A stretch of DNA of 10,131 bases. Source: Candidatus Pelagibacter sp. (GTDB lineage Bacteria; Pseudomonadota; Alphaproteobacteria; Pelagibacterales; Pelagibacteraceae). Both the position numbers and the translations under genes were made by a program. This document shows positions 1 through 5,827 of this stretch, one piece after another (within the stretch, counting starts at the first letter, position 1; every line of letters begins with the position of its first letter). The DNA lies in contig NZJU01000017.1 of the NCBI GenBank assembly GCA_002692325.1, positions 1 to 10,131 of the forward strand, read 5' to 3'. The notes beneath the pieces were generated by a model. That model saw nothing but the letters and a program-made list of their open reading frames with translations. It was not told where the DNA came from and searched no databases.

Positions 1-1245
1 AAATTTTCCAGTAAATATCTTAATCAAAGCATAAGCTATGAAACTTAAAGCTATCCCGTGACTAATTGAATAAGTCAAAGGCATCGAGATAAAAGCCAAA
101 ACTGCTGGCGCAGATTCAGCAATATCATCCCAATCTATATCTGTGATATTTCTGATAAATAAAACTGCTACATACAACAAAGCAGCCCCATCAATTTCTT
201 TTGGAAGTGAAGTTGCTAAGGGAGAAAAGAATAGGCAAGCTAAGAATAAAACTCCGATGACAAGCGACGTCATACCAGTTTTTCCACCCGCCTTTACACC
301 TGCTCCACTTTCTACGTAAGATGTGACTGTTGTAGTTCCCATTAAAGAACCTGCAACTGTTCCAACACTATCAGAGAGCATTGCTTTGTTAATATCTTGA
401 ACTTTTCCATCTTTGCCTACTTTGCCAGCCACATTTGCTACTGAGGTTAGAGTTCCAGCAGTGTCAAAGAAATCAATAAACAATAATGTAAAGATTACTG
501 TGGACATACCAGCTGTAAATGCAGCACCAAGATCAAATGCAAAAAGATAAGTCATCGGTGGAGGTGAGCTTACTACACCATTAAATTTGGCAAGACCGCT
601 TACCCAAGCGATAGCGCTAAAAACCAAAATGCCTATAATAATATTTCCACGAACTTTCATTTTTTCCATAACAATCATTGAAACGAAAGCAAGACATCCA
701 AGTAAAACAAGTGGATTTTTAATGTCCCCTAAAGTTACTAATGTCACTGGATGGTCACCAACTACACCCATAATTTCTAACCCTATAATTGCTAGGAAAC
801 CACCTATACCTGCACCTATCCCTAGTTTTAAGCTTCGTGGAATTGAATTTATTAGCCAAGCACGAATTGGAGTTAACGAGATAACTAAGAACAATACACC
901 TGCTACTAATACTGCACCAAGAGCCTCTTGTGGTGTGTAACCCATACCTGCAACAACGCCAAATGCAACGAAAGCATTGATTCCCATTCCTGGCGCTAAA
1001 CCTATCGGCCAAGTCTTTCCATAAAAAGCCATAATGAAACAAGCAATGGCAGTTGCAACAATTGTGGCAGTAAATACAGCTCCGAACTCAAAAAACCCCT
1101 TTTCAGGACCTGCGAATTCTCCTGAGAGAATAAAAGGATTTAAAAACATGATGTAAGCCATTGTCAAAAAAGTTGTTACACCAGCTACGACCTCAGTCCT
1201 AAAATTGGTTTTATGTTTTTTATAATTAAAATATTTTTCTAACAT
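1..1245 (-). CDS. AzgA-type purine (guanine/hypoxanthine/adenine) permease, NCS2 superfamily, 3' end cut by window
   Basis: This is an inner-membrane transporter that probably imports purine bases by proton symport. The minus frame is open from ATG at 1245 to base 1 (415 codons, no stop), so only the last few residues of a protein usually about 430-440 aa long are missing. It reads as a polytopic membrane protein with the AzgA signatures in order: TTFLTMAYIMFLNP near residue 28, GLAPGMGINAF near 82, IPRSLKLGIGAGIGGF near 133, FIDFFDTAGTL near 256 and TTTVTSYVESGAGVKAGG near 303. The last two contain the acidic residues and helix break that line the substrate site in this family. A strong GGAGGA lies just upstream and fixes the start. 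The gene is less AT-rich than the rest of the window. The exact purine transported cannot be read from the sequence. Confidence 0.93.
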   Translation of the reverse strand, partial: MLEKYFNYKKHKTNFRTEVVAGVTTFLTMAYIMFLNPFILSGEFAGPEKGFFEFGAVFTATIVATAIACFIMAFYGKTWPIGLAPGMGINAFVAFGVVAGMGYTPQEALGAVLVAGVLFLVISLTPIRAWLINSIPRSLKLGIGAGIGGFLAIIGLEIMGVVGDHPVTLVTLGDIKNPLVLLGCLAFVSMIVMEKMKVRGNIIIGILVFSAIAWVSGLAKFNGVVSSPPPMTYLFAFDLGAAFTAGMSTVIFTLLFIDFFDTAGTLTSVANVAGKVGKDGKVQDINKAMLSDSVGTVAGSLMGTTTVTSYVESGAGVKAGGKTGMTSLVIGVLFLACLFFSPLATSLPKEIDGAALLYVAVLFIRNITDIDWDDIAESAPAVLAFISMPLTYSISHGIALSFIAYALIKIFTGKF

Positions 1246-1248
1246 GAT

Positions 1249-1254
1249 TCCTCC
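1249..1254 (-). promoter_or_regulatory. Shine-Dalgarno site of the purine permease
   Basis: On the minus strand GGAGGA lies 3 bases before the ATG at 1245. It is one of only two near-perfect ribosome-binding sites in the window; the other precedes the small heat-shock gene. It settles the start codon. Confidence 0.75.
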
Positions 1255-1263
1255 ATGTCTTTA

Positions 1264-1333
1264 ATTACCTTTATTTAGAGGGAAAATCTTTCATATTTTT
1301 TTCTAAATTCTCTGATTACAACCTAGAGGTAAT
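1264..1333 (-). promoter_or_regulatory. Candidate structured leader RNA of the purine permease
   Basis: Read on the minus strand, ATTACCT (1333-1327) is complementary to AGGTAAT (1270-1264). Nested inside, ATTTAGA (1308-1302) pairs with TCTAAAT (1279-1273), and a further AAAAT/ATTTT helix (1299-1295 with 1287-1283) lies within that. A competing hairpin CTCT/AGAG (1328-1325 with 1313-1310) uses part of the outer arm, so two exclusive folds are possible. A minus-strand TATAAA at 1346-1341 would start transcription near 1334, at the base of the outer stem. I could not match the loops to the purine riboswitch core or another known class. The pairs are A/U-rich, so chance folding is a real alternative. 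Confidence 0.3.
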
Positions 1334-1362
1334 ATTTCTGTTTATAAATTACAAAAGTATTC

Positions 1363-1368
1363 TATAAT
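1363..1368 (+). promoter_or_regulatory. Candidate -10 box (TATAAT) of the small lipoprotein gene
   Basis: A consensus TATAAT ends 8 bases before the ATG at 1377. Transcription would then begin around 1374-1376, giving a leaderless or nearly leaderless mRNA, which fits the absence of a Shine-Dalgarno site. No convincing -35 box is seen at the right distance, and TATAAT-like words are common in DNA this AT-rich. Confidence 0.35.
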
Positions 1369-1376
1369 TAGTTGAA

Positions 1377-1664
1377 ATGAAAAAATTTTTATTATTTCTA
1401 TTATTAATTAGCTGCACGACTGTGTCAGAAAAAATAGATGAAAATGTAAAAAAAGAAGAGGAAAAATTAAACAATTTATTAAATCAAACCGAAGAAACTT
1501 TAAAAATTGAGATGGGCAAACCTGATAAGGTAAATTTTAAAAAGGGAAGTAAAAATAGATTTTACATATATGAAAATAAAAAATTTAAAATCAAATGTGA
1601 AAGGATATTTGAGATAAATCCAAGAAATACTGTTGTAGGCTATACAAGTAAAAATTGTTTTTAA
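1377..1664 (+). CDS. Small lipoprotein, unknown function (weak BamE/SmpA-like look)
   Basis: This encodes 95 residues beginning with a short lipoprotein signal: two lysines, a hydrophobic stretch, then the lipobox L-I-S-C with the lipidated cysteine at residue 13. The mature protein would be about 83 aa, membrane-anchored and facing the periplasm. Residues 16-45 are charged and helical-looking. The C-terminal half has the order GKPD (47-50), FYIYENKKF, then KCERIFEI (73-80) and VVGYTSKNCF (86-95). This vaguely recalls small SmpA/OmlA (BamE)-type domains, where a GxP turn is followed by strands. Cys74 and Cys94 could form a disulfide. The gene stands alone between a divergent permease and a convergent heat-shock gene. 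Being a lipoprotein is well supported; the function is not known. Confidence 0.72.
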   Translation: MKKFLLFLLLISCTTVSEKIDENVKKEEEKLNNLLNQTEETLKIEMGKPDKVNFKKGSKNRFYIYENKKFKIKCERIFEINPRNTVVGYTSKNCF

Positions 1665-1667
1665 GAT

Positions 1668-1695
1668 TTACTTGCGGAGAATACTCCGCAAGTAA
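1668..1695. terminator. Strong hairpin between convergent genes, probable (bidirectional) terminator
   Basis: Bases 1668-1679 pair perfectly with 1684-1695 (12 bp, core CTTGCGGAG/CTCCGCAAG) around the 4-base loop AATA. It sits between the lipoprotein stop (1664) and the stop of the small heat-shock gene (1708), and is the most stable helix seen in the window. On the plus strand a T-rich stretch begins about 7 bases after the stem. On the minus strand the 3' flank has no clean U-run. Termination is therefore likelier for the lipoprotein transcript, with 3'-end protection possible for the other. Confidence 0.7.
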
Positions 1696-1707
1696 GGTAA
1701 ACTTATT

Positions 1708-2151
1708 TTATTTTATTTCAATAAGTCTTTTTTTCTTCATTTCAGGGATGATTTTTTCACAAGAAATAGTCAGTAAACCGTCTTTTAGCTCGGCACCATT
1801 TACTTTTACATCATCTGCAATAGTAAATGATCTAGCAAAAGACCTTTGCGATATTCCTCGATGAATAACTTCATCACCTTCTTTTTCTTCAGTTCTTTTA
1901 ACATCTTTTGTTTTAATGGTTAAAAGATTATCTTCATATTCAACTTCTACATCGTCTTTGTTAAAGCCTGCAACTGCTAACTCAATAGCATATTTATCTT
2001 TGCCTGCTTTTCGGATGTTATACGGCGGGTAATTACTTTGTAAAGCAAGACTGCCATTTCCTAACATTGTCTCGAACTGATCAAACATATCGTCGAAACC
2101 AATGCTATAAGGTCTAAGTGAATTAAAGATCGATAGATCCTTACTTGTCAT
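1708..2151 (-). CDS. ibpA: IbpA/Hsp20-type small heat-shock protein
   Basis: This is an ATP-independent holdase that binds unfolding proteins in the cytoplasm and passes them to the DnaK/ClpB system. It has 147 residues from the ATG at 2151. The N-terminal arm contains LRPYSIGFDDMFDQFE (12-27), typical of IbpA-type proteins. The alpha-crystallin domain runs from about 40 to 135 and includes YPPYNIRK (41-48), ELAVAGF (57-63) and the hallmark A120 with GLLTI (125-129). The C-terminal I-E-I (144-146) is the I-x-I motif that links dimers into oligomers. An in-frame ATG 13 codons upstream (2190) is rejected, because AAGGAGG lies directly before 2151 and the upstream codons fall in the structured 5' UTR. 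Control appears double: a sigma-32-like promoter and a ROSE-like thermometer. Confidence 0.93.
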   Translation of the reverse strand: MTSKDLSIFNSLRPYSIGFDDMFDQFETMLGNGSLALQSNYPPYNIRKAGKDKYAIELAVAGFNKDDVEVEYEDNLLTIKTKDVKRTEEKEGDEVIHRGISQRSFARSFTIADDVKVNGAELKDGLLTISCEKIIPEMKKKRLIEIK

Positions 2152-2155
2152 ATAT

Positions 2156-2204
2156 CCTCCTTTGTTAGCAAGGTTTATTGTCAGCCCCATTTGGCGACCG
2201 ACAA
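2156..2204 (-). promoter_or_regulatory. ROSE-like RNA thermometer in the ibpA 5' UTR
   Basis: Two hairpins fill the predicted minus-strand leader. Hairpin I pairs TTGTCGG (2204-2198) with CTGACAA (2184-2178), 7 bp including one G-U. Hairpin II pairs CCTTGCT (2173-2167) with the Shine-Dalgarno AGGAGG (2161-2156) across the loop AACAA. The pairs are C-G, C-G, U-A, U-G, then a bulged G (2169), then C-G, U-A. The UUGCU anti-SD strand with its unpaired G is the signature of ROSE thermometers in front of small heat-shock genes in alpha- and gammaproteobacteria. At low temperature the ribosome site would be masked, and heat would melt the weak, bulged helix. This element is much shorter than the multi-hairpin rhizobial ROSE. 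The fold was drawn by hand. Confidence 0.72.
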
Positions 2205-2209
2205 TTTAT

Positions 2210-2237
2210 ATATAGTAAGTGTTTTTAAATTATCAAG
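2210..2237 (-). promoter_or_regulatory. RpoH (sigma-32)-type heat-shock promoter of ibpA
   Basis: On the minus strand CTTG (2237-2234) is followed after exactly 17 bases by ACTATAT (2216-2210). The described alphaproteobacterial heat-shock consensus is CTTG, 17-18 bases, then CYTATnT. The match is complete apart from the first base of the second box. Transcription would start near 2204-2202, at the foot of hairpin I of the leader. The -35 box begins only 4 bases past the oligopeptidase B stop codon, so ibpA has its own promoter rather than depending on read-through. Confidence 0.65.
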
Positions 2238-2241
2238 ATTG

Positions 2242-4326
2242 TTATTTTAAAATTTTTGCAGTTTTTAAAATGAAAGAATATTCTTCTGCTAACTCTTTAA
2301 TGGCATTGTCTCTCCCACTCATTCCACCATGACCTGCAGCCTCCATTTTACATTTTAATAATTGAGTATTATTATCACTTTTAAGATCTCTTAATCTTGC
2401 AATGTACTTTACTGGCTCTGAGTATAAAACACGGTTATCAAAAATTGAAGTCGTAATTAGCATTGGCGGATAATCTTTTTTTGCCAAATTATTATATGGA
2501 GCATAAGATAATATATACTTAAAATATTCTTTGCTTTTAATTGGATTTCCCCACATCTCCCATTCTCCAGGTGTTAAAGGCAACTTTTCGTTAAGCATTG
2601 TTGTAGTTATGTCCACGAAAGGAACTAATAACAACATTGAAAAAAATAAATCTGGCGCCATATTAGCTACAGCTCCACCAGTCAGCCCACCAGCAGAACC
2701 ACCATAAAAACATACCCCACCTTTATGAGTGTATCTTTGGTCAATTAAATGATTTGCACATGCTATATAATCATAAAAAGTGTTTTTTTTTAATTTTTTT
2801 TTACCTTCGACATGCCATTCATCGCCAAGATCTCCTCCACCTCTTATATGTGCGATTGCAAAAGTAATTCCTCTGTCAATTAAACAAAATCTTGAAGCGC
2901 TAAAAGATGGAGAGACACTATGTTTGTAAGCCCCATAAGCATAAAGAAGAACTTTAGATTTTCCATTTTGTTTAATATTTTTAAGCCTGATTAAACTGAT
3001 TGGTATCATCCTGCCATCATGAGATTTTGCCTTTATTCTCTCAATTGTATATTTATCTGGGTCATGTCCAGATGGTATATCTGTTTCTTTTACTAAAATC
3101 TTTTTCTTGGATACGATATCATATTCATAAATTTTATTAGGCGATGCCATACTTTCCCAGCTTACTCTAATTTTTTTTGTATTAGTATCTTTTTGCATTA
3201 AAGAGATACCTGGCACACCAATAGCCTCTTTTGAAATATTTATTTCTTCCTCATCATTTGTTTTAATATTTCTAACAAATATTTTATGGATAGCGTCTGA
3301 TTTTTCAGATCTTAAAATGTAATCATCAAGAAACTCTATTCCACCAATAACAGTCTCTTTTTTTGGAGGAATAAAAGTTTCTAAATTATTAATGTTATTT
3401 ATTTTGCATCTTAAAATTTTATAGTCTCTTGCCTGATGGTTTGTATGAATATAAAAATAACCCTTCCATGTATCTATTGAGTATTTTACATCTTTCTCTC
3501 TTTTTTTGAATAACACTGGTTTAATCTCTTTTGTATCAGAGGGGAAAAAATATTCTTCGGATGTAATATGATCCGATGTTGATATTATAAAATAATTTTC
3601 ATCAGAAGTTATACTTATGTTACAAGTAAATGTTTCATCTTTTTCCTCAAAAATAAGTTGATCGTTTTTTACAGGCTCTCCAATTACGTGTTTAAAAATT
3701 TTTCTTGGACGATGAAATTCATCTAGCTTTGAATAAAAAAAGCTTTTGCTATCTAATGACCAGGTAATCCCTCCACTCGTATTTTCAATTACATCTTGTT
3801 CCTCCTTATAATTTTTGAGATTTCTTAGATAAATTGTGTAGTACTCAGATCCTTGAAGATCTAATGAGTAAGCCATTAATTCATCGCAATGTGAGACAGA
3901 TATTGATCCAATTCCGAAATACTCTGAACCTTTATTTTTTTTTTCAAGGTCACCATCAAAATATATTTCTTCTGGTTTAGTTCCATCTATAATCTGTCTA
4001 ATTCTTTTTCCGTAATTTCCTTTTTTTTCAGTTTTTGACCAATAGTAATATTTTTTGTCCTTAAATTTTAACGATGTATCATCTAATTTAATTTTTGATT
4101 TTATTTCTTTAAACAAATTATTTTGGAAATCTGTAATATCTCTAAAGTAGTCGTCAGTGATCTTATTATTTTCTTCAATATATTTTTTTACGTCAGGATC
4201 GATTTTTTTTGGATCTTTTAGAACTTCAAGGATATTCTCTTGATCTACCCACGAATAATCATCACTTAAGGTGATATCGTGATAATTTTTCTCATTCTTA
4301 ATTTTTTTCAGTTTTGGTATAATCAT
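2242..4326 (-). CDS. ptrB: Oligopeptidase B (prolyl oligopeptidase family S9A)
   Basis: This cytosolic serine peptidase cleaves short peptides after Arg or Lys. It has 694 residues, the usual size. The N-terminal segment matches the family from the first Met (IPKLKKIK..., then DDYSWVDQ), so the start is well placed. A beta-propeller occupies roughly residues 70-410, followed by the alpha/beta-hydrolase domain, with GGGDLGDEWH at 497-506. The catalytic triad is visible: Ser544 in GGSAGG, Asp630 in SIFDNRV and His666 in AAGHGG. Glu588 and Glu590 in TPGEWEMWGNP correspond to the glutamate pair that gives oligopeptidase B its preference for basic residues, separating it from prolyl oligopeptidase. 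There is no signal peptide and no Shine-Dalgarno site before the ATG. It is divergent from the J-protein gene, with 13 bp between start codons. Confidence 0.95.
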   Translation of the reverse strand: MIIPKLKKIKNEKNYHDITLSDDYSWVDQENILEVLKDPKKIDPDVKKYIEENNKITDDYFRDITDFQNNLFKEIKSKIKLDDTSLKFKDKKYYYWSKTEKKGNYGKRIRQIIDGTKPEEIYFDGDLEKKNKGSEYFGIGSISVSHCDELMAYSLDLQGSEYYTIYLRNLKNYKEEQDVIENTSGGITWSLDSKSFFYSKLDEFHRPRKIFKHVIGEPVKNDQLIFEEKDETFTCNISITSDENYFIISTSDHITSEEYFFPSDTKEIKPVLFKKREKDVKYSIDTWKGYFYIHTNHQARDYKILRCKINNINNLETFIPPKKETVIGGIEFLDDYILRSEKSDAIHKIFVRNIKTNDEEEINISKEAIGVPGISLMQKDTNTKKIRVSWESMASPNKIYEYDIVSKKKILVKETDIPSGHDPDKYTIERIKAKSHDGRMIPISLIRLKNIKQNGKSKVLLYAYGAYKHSVSPSFSASRFCLIDRGITFAIAHIRGGGDLGDEWHVEGKKKLKKNTFYDYIACANHLIDQRYTHKGGVCFYGGSAGGLTGGAVANMAPDLFFSMLLLVPFVDITTTMLNEKLPLTPGEWEMWGNPIKSKEYFKYILSYAPYNNLAKKDYPPMLITTSIFDNRVLYSEPVKYIARLRDLKSDNNTQLLKCKMEAAGHGGMSGRDNAIKELAEEYSFILKTAKILK

Positions 4327-4342
4327 ATAAAGAAATTATATG
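4324..4342. repeat. Palindrome containing both divergent start codons
   Basis: CATATAA, AGAAA, TTATATG: two perfect 7-base arms around a 5-base centre. The left arm starts with the complement of the oligopeptidase B ATG and the right arm ends with the J-protein ATG. The entire intergenic space is 13 bp, so promoters of each gene must lie inside the other's coding region. It could be a shared regulator site, or simply a product of A/T bias plus two flanking ATGs. Confidence 0.5.
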
Positions 4343-4840
4343 AATTGGTTTTTAATTGGAATTATCATTTTTGTCATTTGTTACTTGTTCTTAAACTGGT
4401 TTGCTAAAACTAGCAGTAGAAAAATAGCCTTATTTTTAAAAAAAACCGCGGTCATTTTGTCTTTACTTTTAGCGTTTATATTTACAATAGGGGGAAAATT
4501 TATTTTTTCACTACCATTTTTTTTGATTTTATTGTCTGGACTAAAAATAAAAGGTCTCTCAGCACTGCAAATGTTTCAACTTTGGAGATTAATACAATAT
4601 TTAAGAAATTCAAAAAAGTTTTCAAATAATAAATTTTCAGGATCCTCATCTGTGACGTTAGATGAGTCGTATAAATTATTAGGTTTAAAAAAAGGTTGTT
4701 CAAAAAATGAAGTAGTCCAGTCTGCGCAAAAATTACAAAAAAAAATTCATCCAGATATGAATAGAGACGTAAACACTGAAAGATTAAGTCAATTAGTTAA
4801 TGAGGCAAAAGAGAAAATTCTTAAAACAGATTTTTCTTAG
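4340..4840 (+). CDS. Membrane-anchored J-domain protein, Tim14/Pam18-like
   Basis: This is a 166-residue protein with two hydrophobic segments (about 3-21 and 35-67), a linker, and a C-terminal J-domain (about 107-161). The J-domain shows YKLLGLKKG (111-119), a basic helix II ending in KKIHPDMN with the invariant HPD at 137-139, and a closing helix (LVNEAKEKIL). HPD is the part of J-proteins that stimulates DnaK-type ATPases, so the role is probably to recruit DnaK at the inner face of the cytoplasmic membrane. Membrane-proximal, C-terminal J-domains of this kind occur in alphaproteobacteria and resemble mitochondrial Tim14/Pam18. There is no Gly/Phe or zinc-finger region, so it is not DnaJ itself. 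No Shine-Dalgarno is seen. The stop overlaps that of the convergent glycosyltransferase gene by 4 bp. The client is unknown. Confidence 0.85.
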   Translation: MNWFLIGIIIFVICYLFLNWFAKTSSRKIALFLKKTAVILSLLLAFIFTIGGKFIFSLPFFLILLSGLKIKGLSALQMFQLWRLIQYLRNSKKFSNNKFSGSSSVTLDESYKLLGLKKGCSKNEVVQSAQKLQKKIHPDMNRDVNTERLSQLVNEAKEKILKTDFS

Positions 4841-5781
4841 TTTATATTTTTTTTAACTTTTTCAAAGACCTCATTGAATGAAATTTTGTCTCTGCCTCGA
4901 GTATTATGTGTTGTCGAATGTAGTGTTTGACCTTCCGGTATAACAGCCTCTATGTTTTTTGTGTAGCCACTATAACTGTAAGCTGGTGAGTCAAAAAAAA
5001 TTCCCACACAATTTAATCCTAGACCAGCGCTAATATGCATAAAGCCCGTATCATTACCGACGTACAAATCTGAACTCTTAATAATTGGCATTATTTCTTT
5101 GATATCTAAGTTTGCTAAAGAAAATGAACATTCTTTTAAATCTGAAGATATAAATTCGTTAATTATACTTTTGTCTTCTTCGCCACCAGCTAAATAAAAT
5201 TTACATTTGTAAACTGATTTCAATTTTTTTGCCAATTGAATAAAATTACTAATACCCCATCTTTTTGATGGTCCTGATGCAGAAATACCAAGAATGATAT
5301 TTTTATTAGTTTTGCTTAAACTGTACTTTTCTATCATTTTTTCAATATCATCGTTGTTTATTTTTAATTTTGGTTCAGAAGAAATTATATCTCCAAAAAT
5401 ATTTTCGGTAAAAATCTTTGCTGTTTGAAAAATCACATCTCTCGAGGTAAACAATGGATATTGATAGATTGAATTTATTCCAATATAATTAGAGAGCACT
5501 CTATATCGCAAAGAACCATTAAATATAAAAATTTTATCAAATTTTTTTTCATCGATTACCTTTGCTAATTTTAAAAAACCCGAAAATTTATCTAAAGTTT
5601 TATCTAAATTTATTATCTCTTCTATGCACTCATCGTAAGCAAATAAATCCTTAGCTCTCGAACTTTTTTTTGCAAGAAGAGTTACTGGAGTTTTAAGTTT
5701 ATGGGAAATTGCCTGAATGTAAGGTGAAAAGATCACCATATCTCCTATCCCGTATCTTTGCTGAATAACTAAAACTTTCAT
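4837..5781 (-). CDS. Glycosyltransferase family 9 (heptosyltransferase family)
   Basis: This is a 314-residue GT-B enzyme of the ADP-heptose:LPS heptosyltransferase family, acting at the cytoplasmic face of the inner membrane, probably on lipopolysaccharide core or another surface glycan. The N-terminal Rossmann half begins with QRYGIGDMVIFSP (8-20); Asp14 is at the position of the family's catalytic acid. The C-terminal half has SASGPSKRWG (167-176), LAGGEED (197-203) and the nucleotide-sugar site NDTGFMHISAGLG (243-255). There is no signal peptide or membrane helix. Length is slightly below the usual 320-350. Which sugar is transferred is not readable: the neighbourhood has no heptose-synthesis gene, and the family also includes non-heptose transferases. 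The gene lacks a Shine-Dalgarno and diverges from the DapA-like gene across 46 A/T-only or near A/T-only bases. Confidence 0.88.
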   Translation of the reverse strand: MKVLVIQQRYGIGDMVIFSPYIQAISHKLKTPVTLLAKKSSRAKDLFAYDECIEEIINLDKTLDKFSGFLKLAKVIDEKKFDKIFIFNGSLRYRVLSNYIGINSIYQYPLFTSRDVIFQTAKIFTENIFGDIISSEPKLKINNDDIEKMIEKYSLSKTNKNIILGISASGPSKRWGISNFIQLAKKLKSVYKCKFYLAGGEEDKSIINEFISSDLKECSFSLANLDIKEIMPIIKSSDLYVGNDTGFMHISAGLGLNCVGIFFDSPAYSYSGYTKNIEAVIPEGQTLHSTTHNTRGRDKISFNEVFEKVKKNIN

Positions 5782-5827
5782 TTTTTTATTTATTATTATA
5801 TTTTATAACTAAAAAAAGGGTCAAAAT
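5782..5827. promoter_or_regulatory. Divergent promoter region, candidate overlapping -10 boxes
   Basis: This is the only space between the glycosyltransferase (minus) and DapA-like (plus) genes. A minus-strand TATAAT lies at 5800-5795 and a plus-strand TATAAC at 5804-5809. They would give transcripts with leaders of roughly 7 and 12 bases. AAGGG at 5816-5820 is a weak ribosome site for the plus gene. No clear -35 boxes are seen, and the base composition makes such words cheap. Confidence 0.3.

Noticed and set aside
587..1042. Open frames on both strands inside the permease gene
   Set aside because: They are shadows of the well-conserved AzgA-type coding frame, whose family motifs run through the same bases.
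1..1245. Less AT-rich composition of the permease gene as a sign of horizontal transfer
   Set aside because: Gly/Ala/Val-rich membrane helices raise G+C by themselves, and the gene has leader and start features like a native gene; composition alone is not enough.
1264..1333. Known purine riboswitch
   Set aside because: I could not align the conserved junction bases or the two kissing loops of the purine aptamer; only generic nested pairing is visible.
1655..1864. Plus-strand open frame of 69 codons
   Set aside because: It is antisense to the alpha-crystallin domain of ibpA and crosses the strong intergenic hairpin; the translation has no family-like features.
2152..2190. Longer ibpA start at 2190 adding 13 residues
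   Set aside because: The extra codons overlap the thermometer hairpins and include the Shine-Dalgarno itself. The ATG at 2151 has AAGGAGG directly upstream and gives the usual IbpA N-terminus.
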